Virus record (IMG/VR): IMGVR_UViG_3300005613_000377
Coordinates: 1 to 25,503 of that record
Reading direction: 5' to 3' (one strand)
Length of the DNA stretch: 25,503 bases
Origin: a virus
Made by a program: the position numbers and the translations under genes. Position 1 is the stretch's first letter. The number at the start of each line of letters is the position of its first letter. Below the pieces are notes generated by a model that was not told the origin of the DNA, did not search any database, and worked only from the letters and a program-made list of their open reading frames with translations. Of the stretch, positions 11,725 through 21,999 are shown piece after piece.

Positions 11725-14469
11725 ATGGCAAACCCGATTAAGGCTTCAGATATATACGTTGACGATGGTGCAATAAGCCGCGCTATCGAAGAGCTAGGCC
11801 GTTTGGGCAAGCAGATAGAGGAGGTGCAAAAGGTCGCTGCACAGTATGCTAAAACGCTGAAAACAGCCAACGTAGCGCAGGAGGCAGGGCAAAAGCAAAT
11901 TACTGAAGCGACAAAAGCAGCCGACCGGCTGGCGAAAGAAAAAGAGAAGCTCACCCGTGAATACCGCGACCAGGAGGCGGAGCTGATAAAGCTTAGGGAG
12001 CAGCGCAAAGAAAATACCCGGCAGACAAGGTTGGAGATTAAGGCAGCGAAGGCGGCAGCAGGCAGCTATAACGCCCTGTCAGCGCAATACAGCCTGAACA
12101 AACAGCGCCTTAATGCGATGTCAAAAGAACAGCGCGAAGCAGCAGAGGCAAGCGAGGGGCTGGTCACTAAGACGCGCGAGATATACGAAGAGATGAAGCG
12201 CCTGCAAAAAGAGACAGGCAAAACAGCGCTAAATGTCGGTAATTACAAGGAATCGGTAGTTGAGGCAATCAAGGAAACCACAGGCTTCGGGCAGGCGATG
12301 GATATGGTCAGCAAAACGCCTTTGCTTGCTGTGATTGGCTTGCTTGTCGGTGCTATCTCAGGGCTGTTTGCAGCGTTCACAAAGACCGAGCGCGGGGCAA
12401 GGCTGATGGAGAAAGCCTCCGGTGCGCTGAGCGGTGCCATGTCTGTGCTTGTCGGCTTTGTTGATAAGTTTGTGGACATTGCAGTGGATGCGTTCAACGA
12501 CCCTATCGGGGCTATTGAAGACCTTTGGGCAGCACTTAAAGAGAATATCGTCAACCGATTTGAGGGGCTGATCGACTTGTTTGAAGCTGTCGGCAGCGGG
12601 CTAAAGGGCATTTGGGACAGAGACTTACCGAGCATTCAGCAGGCGGCACAGGATGCTGCTACTGCTATTGTGCAAATGAGTACAGGTTTAGACAAAGAAC
12701 AGCAAGAAGACTTTGCGGAAAGCGTTAACAAGGTTACCGAAGAAATATTCAGGCAAACGCAGGCTTATATTGACCTTGCAGATGCGCGAAGGCAGACTAT
12801 CCGGCAGAACAGGGAGTTAGAAAAGGCGCTGCAATCTATTATAACTGAGGAAGGGCGCTTGCAGATTATTGCGGATGACACGACACGCTCATTCAAGGAG
12901 CGCGAAGAGGCAGCAGAGGCGGCAAGGGATGCTAACGAACAACGGGCAGCACTTGAATTGCAGATAGCGCAAAGCAATTTAGACCTAATCAACAAGGAAA
13001 TATCTTTGCGCAGGCAGCAGGGCATGGATGTTGAGGATTTGCTAGACCAGCAGTTGCAAGCGTTTGTCGAGCTGAAAGGCGCTGAACGTGACTACACCCT
13101 GACGGTGCAGGAGAATGAGAAGACGCGCAGGGAGTTGGTACAGGACAGGCTTGAACGTGACCTAGACCTGTTCTTAGATATTTTCGACAATCAGAAAACA
13201 ATTAATGAGCGCATTATAGCTGATGAGACAGTAGCAGCATCAGAGCGGCAAAAACTCCTTGAAGAGACAAAGCAACTTGCTGATGACAGCTTTGCTGAGC
13301 AGATAGCGACAATACAGAAGTTCACAGGTGTACAGCTAGATGCTAACGAGCTTATTAATGAATCCAACTTAGTTGTCCTGCGCGAAAAACTGCGGCAGTT
13401 AGGGCTATCAGAAATTGTTGAGGGTAGGGTCCTGGAAATAATTAGAGACAGGCGCATGGCTGTTCAGGACCTTGCAGAAGCGGAGAAAGAGCTTACAAAA
13501 GAGGTAATGGAGCGCAGGCAGGCAGAGGCTGCGCCGCTTGAAATGCTGCCTGCCGCAGGGCAAGATAGGGATGAGGACTTAGGGGTTGAGATAGATTACA
13601 CAGTAGGGCAGAGCGATGAAGAAGGGTTATTTGCCCGCCTCGGCATCGGCGATGCAGAACAGGAACAACTGAAAAACAGCATAGACTTTGCAAAAGGGAA
13701 AATCGGAGAACTGGCCCAAGCGCGGGTACAGGCTGCTGAGGCTGCTGTGCAAGCGTCAGAGCGAGAGGTACAGGCAGCGCAGGCGGCTTTGCAGGCAGAG
13801 ATCACGGCTGCCGAACAAGGGCAAGCGGCGAATATCGAAGCAAGACAGGAAGAACTGAAGGCAGCAGAACAGCAACAGGAGGAAGCCCTGCAACAGCGGC
13901 AACGCGCACAACGCGCACAGCTCGCTATTGATACGGTAACGCAAAGTAGCAATCTGATAACGGCAGCATCTAAGATTTACAAGGAATTAGGGATCCCTGC
14001 TGCAATCCCTGCAATTGCATTGATGTTCGGCACTTTTGCAGCCGCCAAAATTAAAGCCTTCCAAGCAACAAAGATTTTCCGTGACGGTGGCTTGGAGTTC
14101 TTGGACTACGGCGGCAGTCACGAATCAGGTAACGACATCTTCATAGGCACAGATGGGCATGGCTCACAGATGCGGGCAGAACGCGGGGAGGCAATGGCTG
14201 TTATCAACAGGAAGGCAACATCTCGTTACCGGTCTGTCCTGCCTGCAATTATCGACAGCCTGAACAACCAAAGTTTTGATCGGCAGTTCAGCTATATGGG
14301 GCAGGCGGCACAAATTGTCCCGGTCGTATCGCAAAGCGTGAATGTTGATACCAAGCGCATGGAGGGGCACCTGTCAGCCATCCGGCAGAATGGGGCAGAA
14401 CAATACTACACCGATTCAAAGGGGCGCATGGTGCGCCGTAGGGGCAACAAAAGGACGATATACGTATGA
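11725..14469 (+). CDS. Tail tape measure protein (914 aa)
   Basis: This is the longest gene of the tail assembly block; the protein is threaded inside the tail tube and sets its length. Residues 1-150 are coiled coil. A hydrophobic stretch at 199-218 (PLLAVIGLLVGAISGLFAAF) is followed by a Gly/Ala-rich helical region. A long Gln/Glu/Ala-rich coiled coil occupies much of the middle and about 640-735, and a second hydrophobic segment lies near 757-779 (IPAAIPAIALMFGTFAA). The C-terminus has GGSHESGNDIFIGTDGHGSQ, a glycine-rich motif that I associate with tape measures of Bacteroidota phages. I prefer ATG 11725 (MANPIKASD...), the usual beginning in that group; ATG 11701 would add eight residues. 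At about 0.15 nm per residue the tail would be roughly 130-140 nm long. Confidence 0.9.
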   Translation: MANPIKASDIYVDDGAISRAIEELGRLGKQIEEVQKVAAQYAKTLKTANVAQEAGQKQITEATKAADRLAKEKEKLTREYRDQEAELIKLREQRKENTRQTRLEIKAAKAAAGSYNALSAQYSLNKQRLNAMSKEQREAAEASEGLVTKTREIYEEMKRLQKETGKTALNVGNYKESVVEAIKETTGFGQAMDMVSKTPLLAVIGLLVGAISGLFAAFTKTERGARLMEKASGALSGAMSVLVGFVDKFVDIAVDAFNDPIGAIEDLWAALKENIVNRFEGLIDLFEAVGSGLKGIWDRDLPSIQQAAQDAATAIVQMSTGLDKEQQEDFAESVNKVTEEIFRQTQAYIDLADARRQTIRQNRELEKALQSIITEEGRLQIIADDTTRSFKEREEAAEAARDANEQRAALELQIAQSNLDLINKEISLRRQQGMDVEDLLDQQLQAFVELKGAERDYTLTVQENEKTRRELVQDRLERDLDLFLDIFDNQKTINERIIADETVAASERQKLLEETKQLADDSFAEQIATIQKFTGVQLDANELINESNLVVLREKLRQLGLSEIVEGRVLEIIRDRRMAVQDLAEAEKELTKEVMERRQAEAAPLEMLPAAGQDRDEDLGVEIDYTVGQSDEEGLFARLGIGDAEQEQLKNSIDFAKGKIGELAQARVQAAEAAVQASEREVQAAQAALQAEITAAEQGQAANIEARQEELKAAEQQQEEALQQRQRAQRAQLAIDTVTQSSNLITAASKIYKELGIPAAIPAIALMFGTFAAAKIKAFQATKIFRDGGLEFLDYGGSHESGNDIFIGTDGHGSQMRAERGEAMAVINRKATSRYRSVLPAIIDSLNNQSFDRQFSYMGQAAQIVPVVSQSVNVDTKRMEGHLSAIRQNGAEQYYTDSKGRMVRRRGNKRTIYV

Positions 14470-16679
14470 GCAGGTGTAAGGCAGAATATCGGTTCGCAGC
14501 GCTAATCAACGGTGAGGAGTTGAACCTGCACCCTGTGTACGATGATGAGCTGAGCAAGTCTATCGAACGGGCGCAGGGGCGCAACCACTTCACAGAAAGC
14601 CTGTCCGGCAGCCTTACGTTTGTGCGCGATGAGTACGACCTGATTGCAGGGCTGAGCATCGAGACAGAAGTACCCCTGACAATTTTTGTTATCTATCCCG
14701 GGCAGTCAACGCAGGAGGTGTTCTTTAGGGGTAAATTCGCAAAGACGGACTGCTCCTTCGATGCTGATAACAGGCTTGTTACTGTCAGCTTGCAGTCGAA
14801 TAGCGCGACAAAAAAGGTGCTTGACGGGCTGAACAGGGAGTATAACCTTGTCGATATTGCACCTGTCACGTCAGCAGTGCGATATACCTTGCAGCCTATC
14901 TTACAGGTGTACATTGCAGGCAGCAGCTATGTGAATAACTATGTGAATGGCACAAACGCTGAGGTGCCTGTTTTGCGCCCTACAGGCTCAGGTTCACCCT
15001 ATACAGAGACAGAGCTTACAGATACTTACAAATTCAGTATTACAGGCATTGGCAGCAGGGTGATAGTGCCTTATTTTGACACGATGCCTGTTGACGTATC
15101 AGGTACTTACGAATCTGACCCTGTACTAGCAGGGCTATTCATCAGGCAGGACGGCGCATACCGCCTACAGCGCATCAGCAACAGGTGGCGCATTAGGGAT
15201 GAAAGCACAGGCACAGACATATATCAGTCTGACGTGCTGCCGTTCGGTGAGGGCATCTTTCCAGGTCAGGGATTTGAGGGCAACGACTTAGAGAAAGGCA
15301 AGCCCTTGCGCCCGGTAGGCATCGGCGGTCCTGATATATTCCCTTTCAGGGTGAAGATTTACAGCAGGCTGATAAGCCCTGTAGAGGAACTGAACGGCGT
15401 TACAGGCGAGCTGTTACCGGATGAAGATATAGCGCCTTCAGGCAGTGCTTACAGGTACGTAATACCTGAGGCTGATGTGCCTACAATTATCCTTAGCAGC
15501 GCAGCAAGTGCAGAGCCGACAAGGTGGGGCAAATACGCTGAGGATGCCGTAGGGCTTTCAGGGCAATACTTTGCAGAGCCTACAGAGGCAGCACCGGCGG
15601 GCAGCTATGCAAAGCCATTTCCGATCAGCCCAACGCAGTGGCAATATTTTTCAATGTGGTTCTACTACCCTGACGACTTAGCAGGAAGCTACGGTAATGG
15701 TCAAGTTATCGGCATCAATGACGGCTACCAGTTGCATGATGCGATCAATGCGCTACTTGACCAGTTTGCGCCAAATGTCAGCTACGGCAATACAGCAGAA
15801 TACTCAGACTTTTTCTACGGCAATAACAACCCGGTGCGCGGCACTCGCAAATACCCTGTAATAATCCCAAAAAGCAACGTTATTATAGGCGAGTACGACC
15901 GGGCAGCAACACGCGCAGAAATACGCTTGTCTGATGTCTTTGAAATGCTGCTGAACCTGTACAACTGTGATTGGTATGTAGATAGTGGAAACAGGCTGAG
16001 GATTGAGCACCTAAGCTTTTTTGAGGCAGGCGGCACGTACTCCGGCACTCAGGTAGGTGCCGACCTTACAGCGCTAATAGAACCGCAGAGCGGTCTGCCG
16101 TGGATGCATCGGACAAACAGGTGGGAATATCTGAAAGAAGAGATACCCGCACGGTTGGAGTTCGGGTACATGGACAAGTCGAGCCGGGCTTTTGAGGGCT
16201 ACCCGATTGAGGTGCGCAGCGCTTTTGCGCAGGGCAGTAATGTTGAGGAGCGCAATATCAGCAAGTTCACCTGTGATATTGACTACATCAACACCAACCC
16301 GAATGAGATTAACCCTGATGGTTTTGTGCTTATTGATGCGGAGCTAGACCCGGCAGGCTTTAGGGCGCCGTTCGTGGACATTATAACAAGTAGTGGCGAA
16401 AGTTTCAGGCTGCAAAACGGGTATGTCTCATTGCCTTACGTACATGAAAACTACTTCCTAGCCGCTATGCCTGCTGCCCTGCTGACTATCAACAGAGCAG
16501 AGGTGACAGCAAACAGCGTGCGCAGAGCAAAGCAGCAGGAGCTTGACTATGCAAGCAATGAAGTCGTGAACCCCCTGCAATTAGTGCGCACAGAGATAGG
16601 TGACGGCCTGCCGACTAACATCGAAGTGCGCCTGTCTACATTGAACATCAAAATAACCTTGCTGCATGACACCGAATAG
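14466..16679 (+). CDS. Distal tail / baseplate hub protein (737 aa)
   Basis: The gene begins in the tape measure stop codon (ATGA). The first 130 residues (FAALINGEELNLHPVYDDEL, GSLTFVRDEYDLI, then PLTIFVIYPGQSTQEVFFRG and KTDCSFDADNRLVTVSLQS) look like a Dit/hub-type beta domain that caps the tube. The middle is beta-rich and Gly/Pro-rich, and a conserved-looking segment near 500-530 (FEMLLNLYNCDWYVDSGNRLRIEHLSFF) resembles hub domains. It has no peptidase or lysozyme motif. Following the tape measure, it should form the tail tip to which fibre proteins attach. The exact homology (Dit plus Tal fused, or a Bacteroidota-specific hub) is inferred from order and size. Confidence 0.65.
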   Translation: MSRCKAEYRFAALINGEELNLHPVYDDELSKSIERAQGRNHFTESLSGSLTFVRDEYDLIAGLSIETEVPLTIFVIYPGQSTQEVFFRGKFAKTDCSFDADNRLVTVSLQSNSATKKVLDGLNREYNLVDIAPVTSAVRYTLQPILQVYIAGSSYVNNYVNGTNAEVPVLRPTGSGSPYTETELTDTYKFSITGIGSRVIVPYFDTMPVDVSGTYESDPVLAGLFIRQDGAYRLQRISNRWRIRDESTGTDIYQSDVLPFGEGIFPGQGFEGNDLEKGKPLRPVGIGGPDIFPFRVKIYSRLISPVEELNGVTGELLPDEDIAPSGSAYRYVIPEADVPTIILSSAASAEPTRWGKYAEDAVGLSGQYFAEPTEAAPAGSYAKPFPISPTQWQYFSMWFYYPDDLAGSYGNGQVIGINDGYQLHDAINALLDQFAPNVSYGNTAEYSDFFYGNNNPVRGTRKYPVIIPKSNVIIGEYDRAATRAEIRLSDVFEMLLNLYNCDWYVDSGNRLRIEHLSFFEAGGTYSGTQVGADLTALIEPQSGLPWMHRTNRWEYLKEEIPARLEFGYMDKSSRAFEGYPIEVRSAFAQGSNVEERNISKFTCDIDYINTNPNEINPDGFVLIDAELDPAGFRAPFVDIITSSGESFRLQNGYVSLPYVHENYFLAAMPAALLTINRAEVTANSVRRAKQQELDYASNEVVNPLQLVRTEIGDGLPTNIEVRLSTLNIKITLLHDTE

Positions 16680-18069
16680 TAATATACTACCTCTGCCTTT
16701 CTACGATGCGCTTGAAAAACAGCAGGCAGCAAAGTGGTACGCCTATGGGCAAGGCTATGAGCTGCCCGTCCCTGTGGGCTTCATCCTGCCGTTTCAGATT
16801 ATGCGCAGCAGGACAGGAGCAGCAATAACAAGCGTATCTATTGTGCGTGTCAGCGATGGCAACAGCACAGATATTCTGGCGCAAATGCAGAATACAGGGC
16901 TGGAAGTAGCACAGCCTGACGGCGAGGATTTCGACCTGATTATCTACCCCGGAACAGTGGCGATCACTTATTCTGAGGTGGGCTATCATTATTTGATACT
17001 AAGCGATGGTACGAACACCTGGTATTCTGATTACTTCTGCTTGGTAGCAAGCACAGCAGACCTTATCCGTATTCAATATTGGCACTTACAGGAGTTTTGC
17101 GTGCCGGGGGGCTTTGTGCGCTATCAGGCACCATACAAGTCAACACTATACCTTTGCACCGATATTGGGAAGCCGAGCTATGAGTACGACGAGGAGGTGT
17201 CACAGCGTGACGGCAGAAGCCTGAAACTGAAGCAGGTCAGCTTCAAGCGCTACAAGTTCAATACAATTATACCTGAATACCTGACTGACGCGATGCGGCT
17301 TATCAGCCTGCATGATCAGGTCGAGATATACAACTACCGGGACGGCAGGACGTACAGCGTTGATGAGTTTGATATGGGCGACCCGGCATGGGAGGACTTT
17401 GGCGACTTAGCAGATGTGACCTTTGAGTTCACGACAGATACCGTCGTCATCAACTCCGGGCGGCCTGTCGGCAGTACCGCCTACGAAGCAGCGCCAGGCA
17501 CTTGTATTGTTACAACTTACGATGCAGTAGCGCAATTAACGCTTAACGATAAGAACTACACTAATGCCGTCTATTTGGATAGTTCAGGAATTATTCGCAA
17601 TTTGCAGGAAGATGATTACATCGTAGTGCTTGACGGAAGCCTGAACCTTATCTTACAGCAGTACAACGGCAGCACTTACGATACAATCACGCTCACCGAT
17701 GGCGATATAGTGTACAACACAGCAGATGACGAGTACCTTATCGCTGATAGCGGAGAATTGCTCCTACCGCGAATACTCACCTATGATGATGGCACTGATA
17801 CGATAACAGCAAGGGCACTGCCTAATGTGCTAACAAAGCTCTATGCTGTTGCTGATTCAGGCGAAACGCTGCTTGGCACGTACACACAGGCAGAACTGGC
17901 AGCAGGGGTAGTAGCTGCCCTACCTGCTAATACTGACTATCTGTACACCGAAGCACAGAGCGCCAATTGCGGTGCCTTCGCAAAATCAGCGCTGTTTAGG
18001 GTTGGAGGCAACCCGGCAACTGAAGGTGTTGGATTTTGGATTATCGAAACGGACTTTGTGGTCCAGTAA
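16666..18069 (+). CDS. Tail tip protein (467 aa)
   Basis: ATG 16666 overlaps the hub gene by 14 bases. The 467-residue product is beta-rich. The N-terminal half (LPLPFYDALEKQQAAKWYAY, VPVGFILPFQI, IIYPGTVAITYSEVGYHYLI) looks like a folded tail-tip module, and residues about 110-260 contain several aromatic/Cys positions (FCVPGGFVRYQAP, YLCTDIG). The C-terminal half has repeated short Asp/Thr/Leu-rich strands (DDYIVVLDGSLNLILQQYNG, DGDIVYNTADDEYLIADSGE) like fibre shafts. It probably adapts fibres to the hub. No enzyme motif is visible, and the exact family is not recognised. Confidence 0.6.
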   Translation: MTPNSNILPLPFYDALEKQQAAKWYAYGQGYELPVPVGFILPFQIMRSRTGAAITSVSIVRVSDGNSTDILAQMQNTGLEVAQPDGEDFDLIIYPGTVAITYSEVGYHYLILSDGTNTWYSDYFCLVASTADLIRIQYWHLQEFCVPGGFVRYQAPYKSTLYLCTDIGKPSYEYDEEVSQRDGRSLKLKQVSFKRYKFNTIIPEYLTDAMRLISLHDQVEIYNYRDGRTYSVDEFDMGDPAWEDFGDLADVTFEFTTDTVVINSGRPVGSTAYEAAPGTCIVTTYDAVAQLTLNDKNYTNAVYLDSSGIIRNLQEDDYIVVLDGSLNLILQQYNGSTYDTITLTDGDIVYNTADDEYLIADSGELLLPRILTYDDGTDTITARALPNVLTKLYAVADSGETLLGTYTQAELAAGVVAALPANTDYLYTEAQSANCGAFAKSALFRVGGNPATEGVGFWIIETDFVVQ

Positions 18070-18078
18070 ACTTGCAAC

Positions 18079-18615
18079 ATGGCTCAGGAAAGCAGAGCGA
18101 CAATAAAGGGGTATTTCAATACCGGCGACACGCCAACAGAGGCGCAGTTTCATAACTTCATGGACAGCGTAGTCTGGTATGATGAGGGCGGCGCTTCACA
18201 GCCTTCGCGGGCTAATTTCAGCTTTGCAGCAGGCATCCCTGCTCCTGGAGATATTGACCCTGCTGGCACTGTACTATATTGGGGCGATGCGCCAACTATT
18301 ACAAACCCATCGCAGGGGCTTTTTCAAGTGGATTTTGCAGCAGGCAGCTTCCCGGAAAGCTTTAGGATGACATGCAGTAGCACTAGCTTTTCAGGCGGTT
18401 CGCTGACCTTGCGCTTTGGGCTTGCAGGTACTGAAATTAGCTGTATCACTCAGGTAAAGCGAGCTGATGCAACGAATCAGATTGTACACAACCCTAACGA
18501 CGAGAGTGTACAGATAAATGAGGGCGTTACAGTAGGGCAGACAAACCTAGTATTCAACAACCTGACTAACATCAACAAAGTAGACATTCTAATCAAATTC
18601 GTATCATGGCAGTAA
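18079..18615 (+). CDS. Small tail fibre-associated protein (178 aa)
   Basis: The gene starts 9 bases after the previous stop. The first 30 residues (ATIKGYFNTGDTPTEAQFHN then FMDSVVWYD) carry a motif I know from tail fibre proteins of Bacteroidota phages ('F.tGd.PTe.qF..f.dS'), thought to be an attachment or trimerisation segment. The rest is a Gly/Ser-rich beta domain ending in NINKVDILIKFVSWQ. It overlaps the long fibre gene by 10 bases. A minor fibre or fibre-attachment protein is likely. Confidence 0.6.
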   Translation: MAQESRATIKGYFNTGDTPTEAQFHNFMDSVVWYDEGGASQPSRANFSFAAGIPAPGDIDPAGTVLYWGDAPTITNPSQGLFQVDFAAGSFPESFRMTCSSTSFSGGSLTLRFGLAGTEISCITQVKRADATNQIVHNPNDESVQINEGVTVGQTNLVFNNLTNINKVDILIKFVSWQ

Positions 18616-21600
18616 GGCTATCTATCATATTGTTTTTGTTGCTGCCTGTTGTCGCTCAGGCGCAGTTGAAGTCTGATTTTGTCGGCATTTGTACATTTGA
18701 TGATTTCGTAAATACGACAGGCGATAACTATCGGGGCGACATTCTCAACTTCATCGACCGCTATAATCTAGGGGTGTCAACTAAAAACATTCAGATCGGC
18801 GATGAGATTGTGGACGGCAGCGGTGATGTATTCGAAGTGCTAACCATACACAGCACTGCAAGCAACTTTGAGGCTGATGTGACAGTGCAGGCGAGGGTAA
18901 GCGCATCAGGCGCGCCGACAGGCTCCGGGCAGGTGTACAGGCCGAGCGCAAACGGGATAATCCCTCCAGGCAGCGTTGATAACTTGGGCTTGAGCAACGT
19001 CACAAAAGGGCTGATTGATATGCACAATGCGCTAAGGCTCGATAGCTTGCTAGGTACGGTAGCAAACGGTGATAGCATTATAGCTGTGAGTTTTGGCAAT
19101 GACAGCCTAAGTATCACAATGGAGAGCGACACCGTGTACACAGCCATCATCCCTGTTGATAGCCTGCATCAGTTACAGGCAGACAGTATTTCGGCACTGT
19201 ACGACAGCTTAGGCGTTAAGGTTGACACCATAATCGCAGGCAACAACATCAATATCACCTACGCAAACGGGCAGTACACTATCTCAGCACCTGACCCAAA
19301 CGTGGGCACGGACGACCAAACGGCAGGGGAAGTGTGGTATAATGACAGCTATCTGCCCCTGAACGTGAACGATGTACAGCAGGCAATTGACAGCCTCAAG
19401 CGTGACTTAGATGCAGTTAGCGAAGGCGCAGCAGATGGCGTTGCTACAGCAGGCACGCTTGATGTTGGCAATGAAGAAATAGACGTGACAGTAGCAGCGC
19501 CGGGCAGTGCTTTCAGTATTGACATATCAGGTATTGAAACGCTAAGTAGTTTCTCAGGGTGGGACACTGATGCAAGCGACGACTTTGATGGCGCATGGGG
19601 CAGCTTGACAGGTGTCCCGGCAGGATTTGCGGACAACGTTGATGATGTAGATGACGCGGACGCTGATGCTACGAATGAGGGCAGCCTGACAGTTGCAGCA
19701 GGCTTAGGCAGCACATCAGTAATTAACAGCAATACATCCGGCAGCACGGGCGTAACAATCGAAGCTCAGGCAGGTATCGGTATTACTGAGAACACAGGCA
19801 CAGGCACTATTTTCATTGAAAACACAGGCGACCTTGATGCTACAAATGAGATTCAAACAATCAATGTAGACTTCACAGGTGATTTCCTGACTTTTGGCAT
19901 ATCAGGCGGCAACACAAGTAATAGGTTGCTATATACTTCTGGTGACATAAGCGGCGGCGGTTCAGAAAACGACCCTTTAACAGTCGATTTTAGTGGTATT
20001 AATATCGGTTTTACGGGTGACGTAGGCAGCGCTCAGCAGATCGGGGACGGGGAGTTCTTAGACCTAGAAGGCGGGTTTGGTGTTGTGACAACAATGACCA
20101 CTGATAAGGCTAATTTTAAGGTTGATACAACGCAGGTGGCTACAGTGTACAGCGTTGGGGATACTATTGCCAATCTGACTTCAGGTGTTACCGACTTTGA
20201 AGAGCTTGCATTCAACACAGTAGAAGAACCTACCCTTTCGCCCGGAATGATGGGCTGGAACAGCGATGAAAGCACTGTAGATGTCGCGCTAGATAGCGAT
20301 GTGACGCTACAGGTTGGACAGGAGATGGTCTACTACGTCAAAAACCAAACAGGCAGCACGATCAATGATGGGCAGGTAGTGCAGTTTTCGGGCAGCTTAG
20401 GCAACTCCGGCAGGCTGTTGATTGCACTTGCAAGGGCTGATACAACAAGCGAGGCAAAGTACATCATGGGCGTTGCTACTGAAGAGATAGCCAACGGCGC
20501 TGACGGCTTTGTCACAGCGTTCGGTAAGATACGAGGCATTGACACCGATGGCAGTGTGTGTAGCGAAACGTGGGATGACGGAGATATTCTATACCTAAGT
20601 GCAACAACTGCCGGATGTTTGACGGTAACAGCACCTTCTGAGCCTTCGTTGCGGATTCCTATTGCTGCGGTTGTTCATGCTGCTAATAACGGCACTTTGT
20701 TTGTGCGTCCTACCTACTACCCTAGATTAGATGACTTGCACGATGTCACCACGGATGGCGCAACAAACGGGCAGGTGTTGGTCTATAATTCAAGCTCAGG
20801 TGTTTGGGAGCCGGGCACTATATCTGGCGGCAGCGGCACAGGGTGGCTAAAGGATAGCCTAGCCGCAGGTGATGTAACTATCCCTATGAACAGAAACCAG
20901 TTAAGCTTTACGACAGATATACCGTTTACGGGCGGCGTAGACACCCTAATCAGCCTTTCTTCGCCACGTGTTGACAATGACATCGTGCCTTATTTTTTGG
21001 TTTTCAACTACGGCACAGACAAAGCAGGATTTAAAGAGACAGACAGCAATTTTACGTTTTTCAATACTGTGAACGGCGAGGGCATAACCTATGACGGTGA
21101 TTACTTTAACGGGCTTTCAGATGCTTTGCTTGCAGGCAGGCCCAGGGCATTACCTGATCTCCAAACTGTACAGCGAATTATTAGCGATTCATTAAGCGGC
21201 ACAGGCAGCTCAGCGTTTTGGGAAGACGCCTCCGGCACAGTGCGAACAGTTAGCGCCTCATCAGGGCTAGACTTTGTGTTTGGCTCTTCACAGCTTGATG
21301 ACAGCGGCAACGCTGCTGAAGATGACAGGTTTTTGTTCGACAACTCAAAAGGCTACTTTGCTGCAGGGAGGTTTCAGGGTACGCAAGTTGATAATGCTAA
21401 CAGGGGTATAGGAGCAGTAGCGCTAGGGATCAACCCGACAGCTTCAGGCAACGCATCTGTAGTTGCAGGGGGGCAGAACAATGCAGCGACAGGTACAGGC
21501 GCGTACGTGCATGGTGAAAACGGATTAGCAAGTATTAGAAACCAATACGCTCATGCAGGCGGCGGCGGCGGCGCTAACTCCGGCGAAACACAATATACCC

Positions 21601-21998
21601 GGCTGATTGCTTGGGCAGAAAAAACAGGTACAGGTAACTTTAACTTATACTTAGACGGCAGCAGCGAGGTGATTGCAATCCCGAACAATACGCTGTATGT
21701 AGGGCGCATTGAGGTTGGTTGCATAGCAACTGTTGCTGATGGCGTTGTGGAGCTTGGAGACCACAAATATATGCGGGCAGGGTTCACGGCAAAAAATATC
21801 GGGGGCACTATCTCTACTCAAATTATAGACGATACTGATGCTTTATTAGATGACACTGATTTTGATAACGTTAGTATATCATTGTTTCCCGATAATACTA
21901 ATGATGCAATGACCATAACGGTAAGTAATATACCAGGTGGCGCGTCGAGTGAAACGACTTGTACTGCAACTTTGCAAATCACGCAAACGAGCTATTAA
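18606..21998 (+). CDS. Long tail fibre protein with signal peptide (1130 aa)
   Basis: The longest protein in the window. It begins MAVR, then a hydrophobic run and the cut site AQA|Q (residues 1-19), a Sec signal peptide obeying the Bacteroidetes Q-rule, which is odd for a virion part. A repetitive Asp/Thr/Gly-rich shaft follows (TNEGSLTVAAGLGSTSVI; DLDATNEIQTINVDF). About 577-705 is the fibre module starting VKNQTGSTINDGQVVQFSG and ending LFVRPTYYP, shared with many phage fibres. Residues about 930-985 (GAVALGINPTASGNASVVAG and following) are YadA-head-like ALG..A.ASG repeats. The C-terminal about 150 residues form a beta domain (FNLYLDGSSEVIAIPNNTLY) that is probably the tip. It likely binds the receptor as a trimer. 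Confidence 0.75.
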   Translation: MAVRLSIILFLLLPVVAQAQLKSDFVGICTFDDFVNTTGDNYRGDILNFIDRYNLGVSTKNIQIGDEIVDGSGDVFEVLTIHSTASNFEADVTVQARVSASGAPTGSGQVYRPSANGIIPPGSVDNLGLSNVTKGLIDMHNALRLDSLLGTVANGDSIIAVSFGNDSLSITMESDTVYTAIIPVDSLHQLQADSISALYDSLGVKVDTIIAGNNINITYANGQYTISAPDPNVGTDDQTAGEVWYNDSYLPLNVNDVQQAIDSLKRDLDAVSEGAADGVATAGTLDVGNEEIDVTVAAPGSAFSIDISGIETLSSFSGWDTDASDDFDGAWGSLTGVPAGFADNVDDVDDADADATNEGSLTVAAGLGSTSVINSNTSGSTGVTIEAQAGIGITENTGTGTIFIENTGDLDATNEIQTINVDFTGDFLTFGISGGNTSNRLLYTSGDISGGGSENDPLTVDFSGINIGFTGDVGSAQQIGDGEFLDLEGGFGVVTTMTTDKANFKVDTTQVATVYSVGDTIANLTSGVTDFEELAFNTVEEPTLSPGMMGWNSDESTVDVALDSDVTLQVGQEMVYYVKNQTGSTINDGQVVQFSGSLGNSGRLLIALARADTTSEAKYIMGVATEEIANGADGFVTAFGKIRGIDTDGSVCSETWDDGDILYLSATTAGCLTVTAPSEPSLRIPIAAVVHAANNGTLFVRPTYYPRLDDLHDVTTDGATNGQVLVYNSSSGVWEPGTISGGSGTGWLKDSLAAGDVTIPMNRNQLSFTTDIPFTGGVDTLISLSSPRVDNDIVPYFLVFNYGTDKAGFKETDSNFTFFNTVNGEGITYDGDYFNGLSDALLAGRPRALPDLQTVQRIISDSLSGTGSSAFWEDASGTVRTVSASSGLDFVFGSSQLDDSGNAAEDDRFLFDNSKGYFAAGRFQGTQVDNANRGIGAVALGINPTASGNASVVAGGQNNAATGTGAYVHGENGLASIRNQYAHAGGGGGANSGETQYTRLIAWAEKTGTGNFNLYLDGSSEVIAIPNNTLYVGRIEVGCIATVADGVVELGDHKYMRAGFTAKNIGGTISTQIIDDTDALLDDTDFDNVSISLFPDNTNDAMTITVSNIPGGASSETTCTATLQITQTSY

Positions 21999-21999
21999 G

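Noticed and set aside
12900-13960. Repetitive Gln/Ala/Glu-rich DNA in the tape measure gene as a possible DNA repeat array
   Set aside because: It is explained by coiled-coil coding for a tape measure protein; no exact tandem unit is present.
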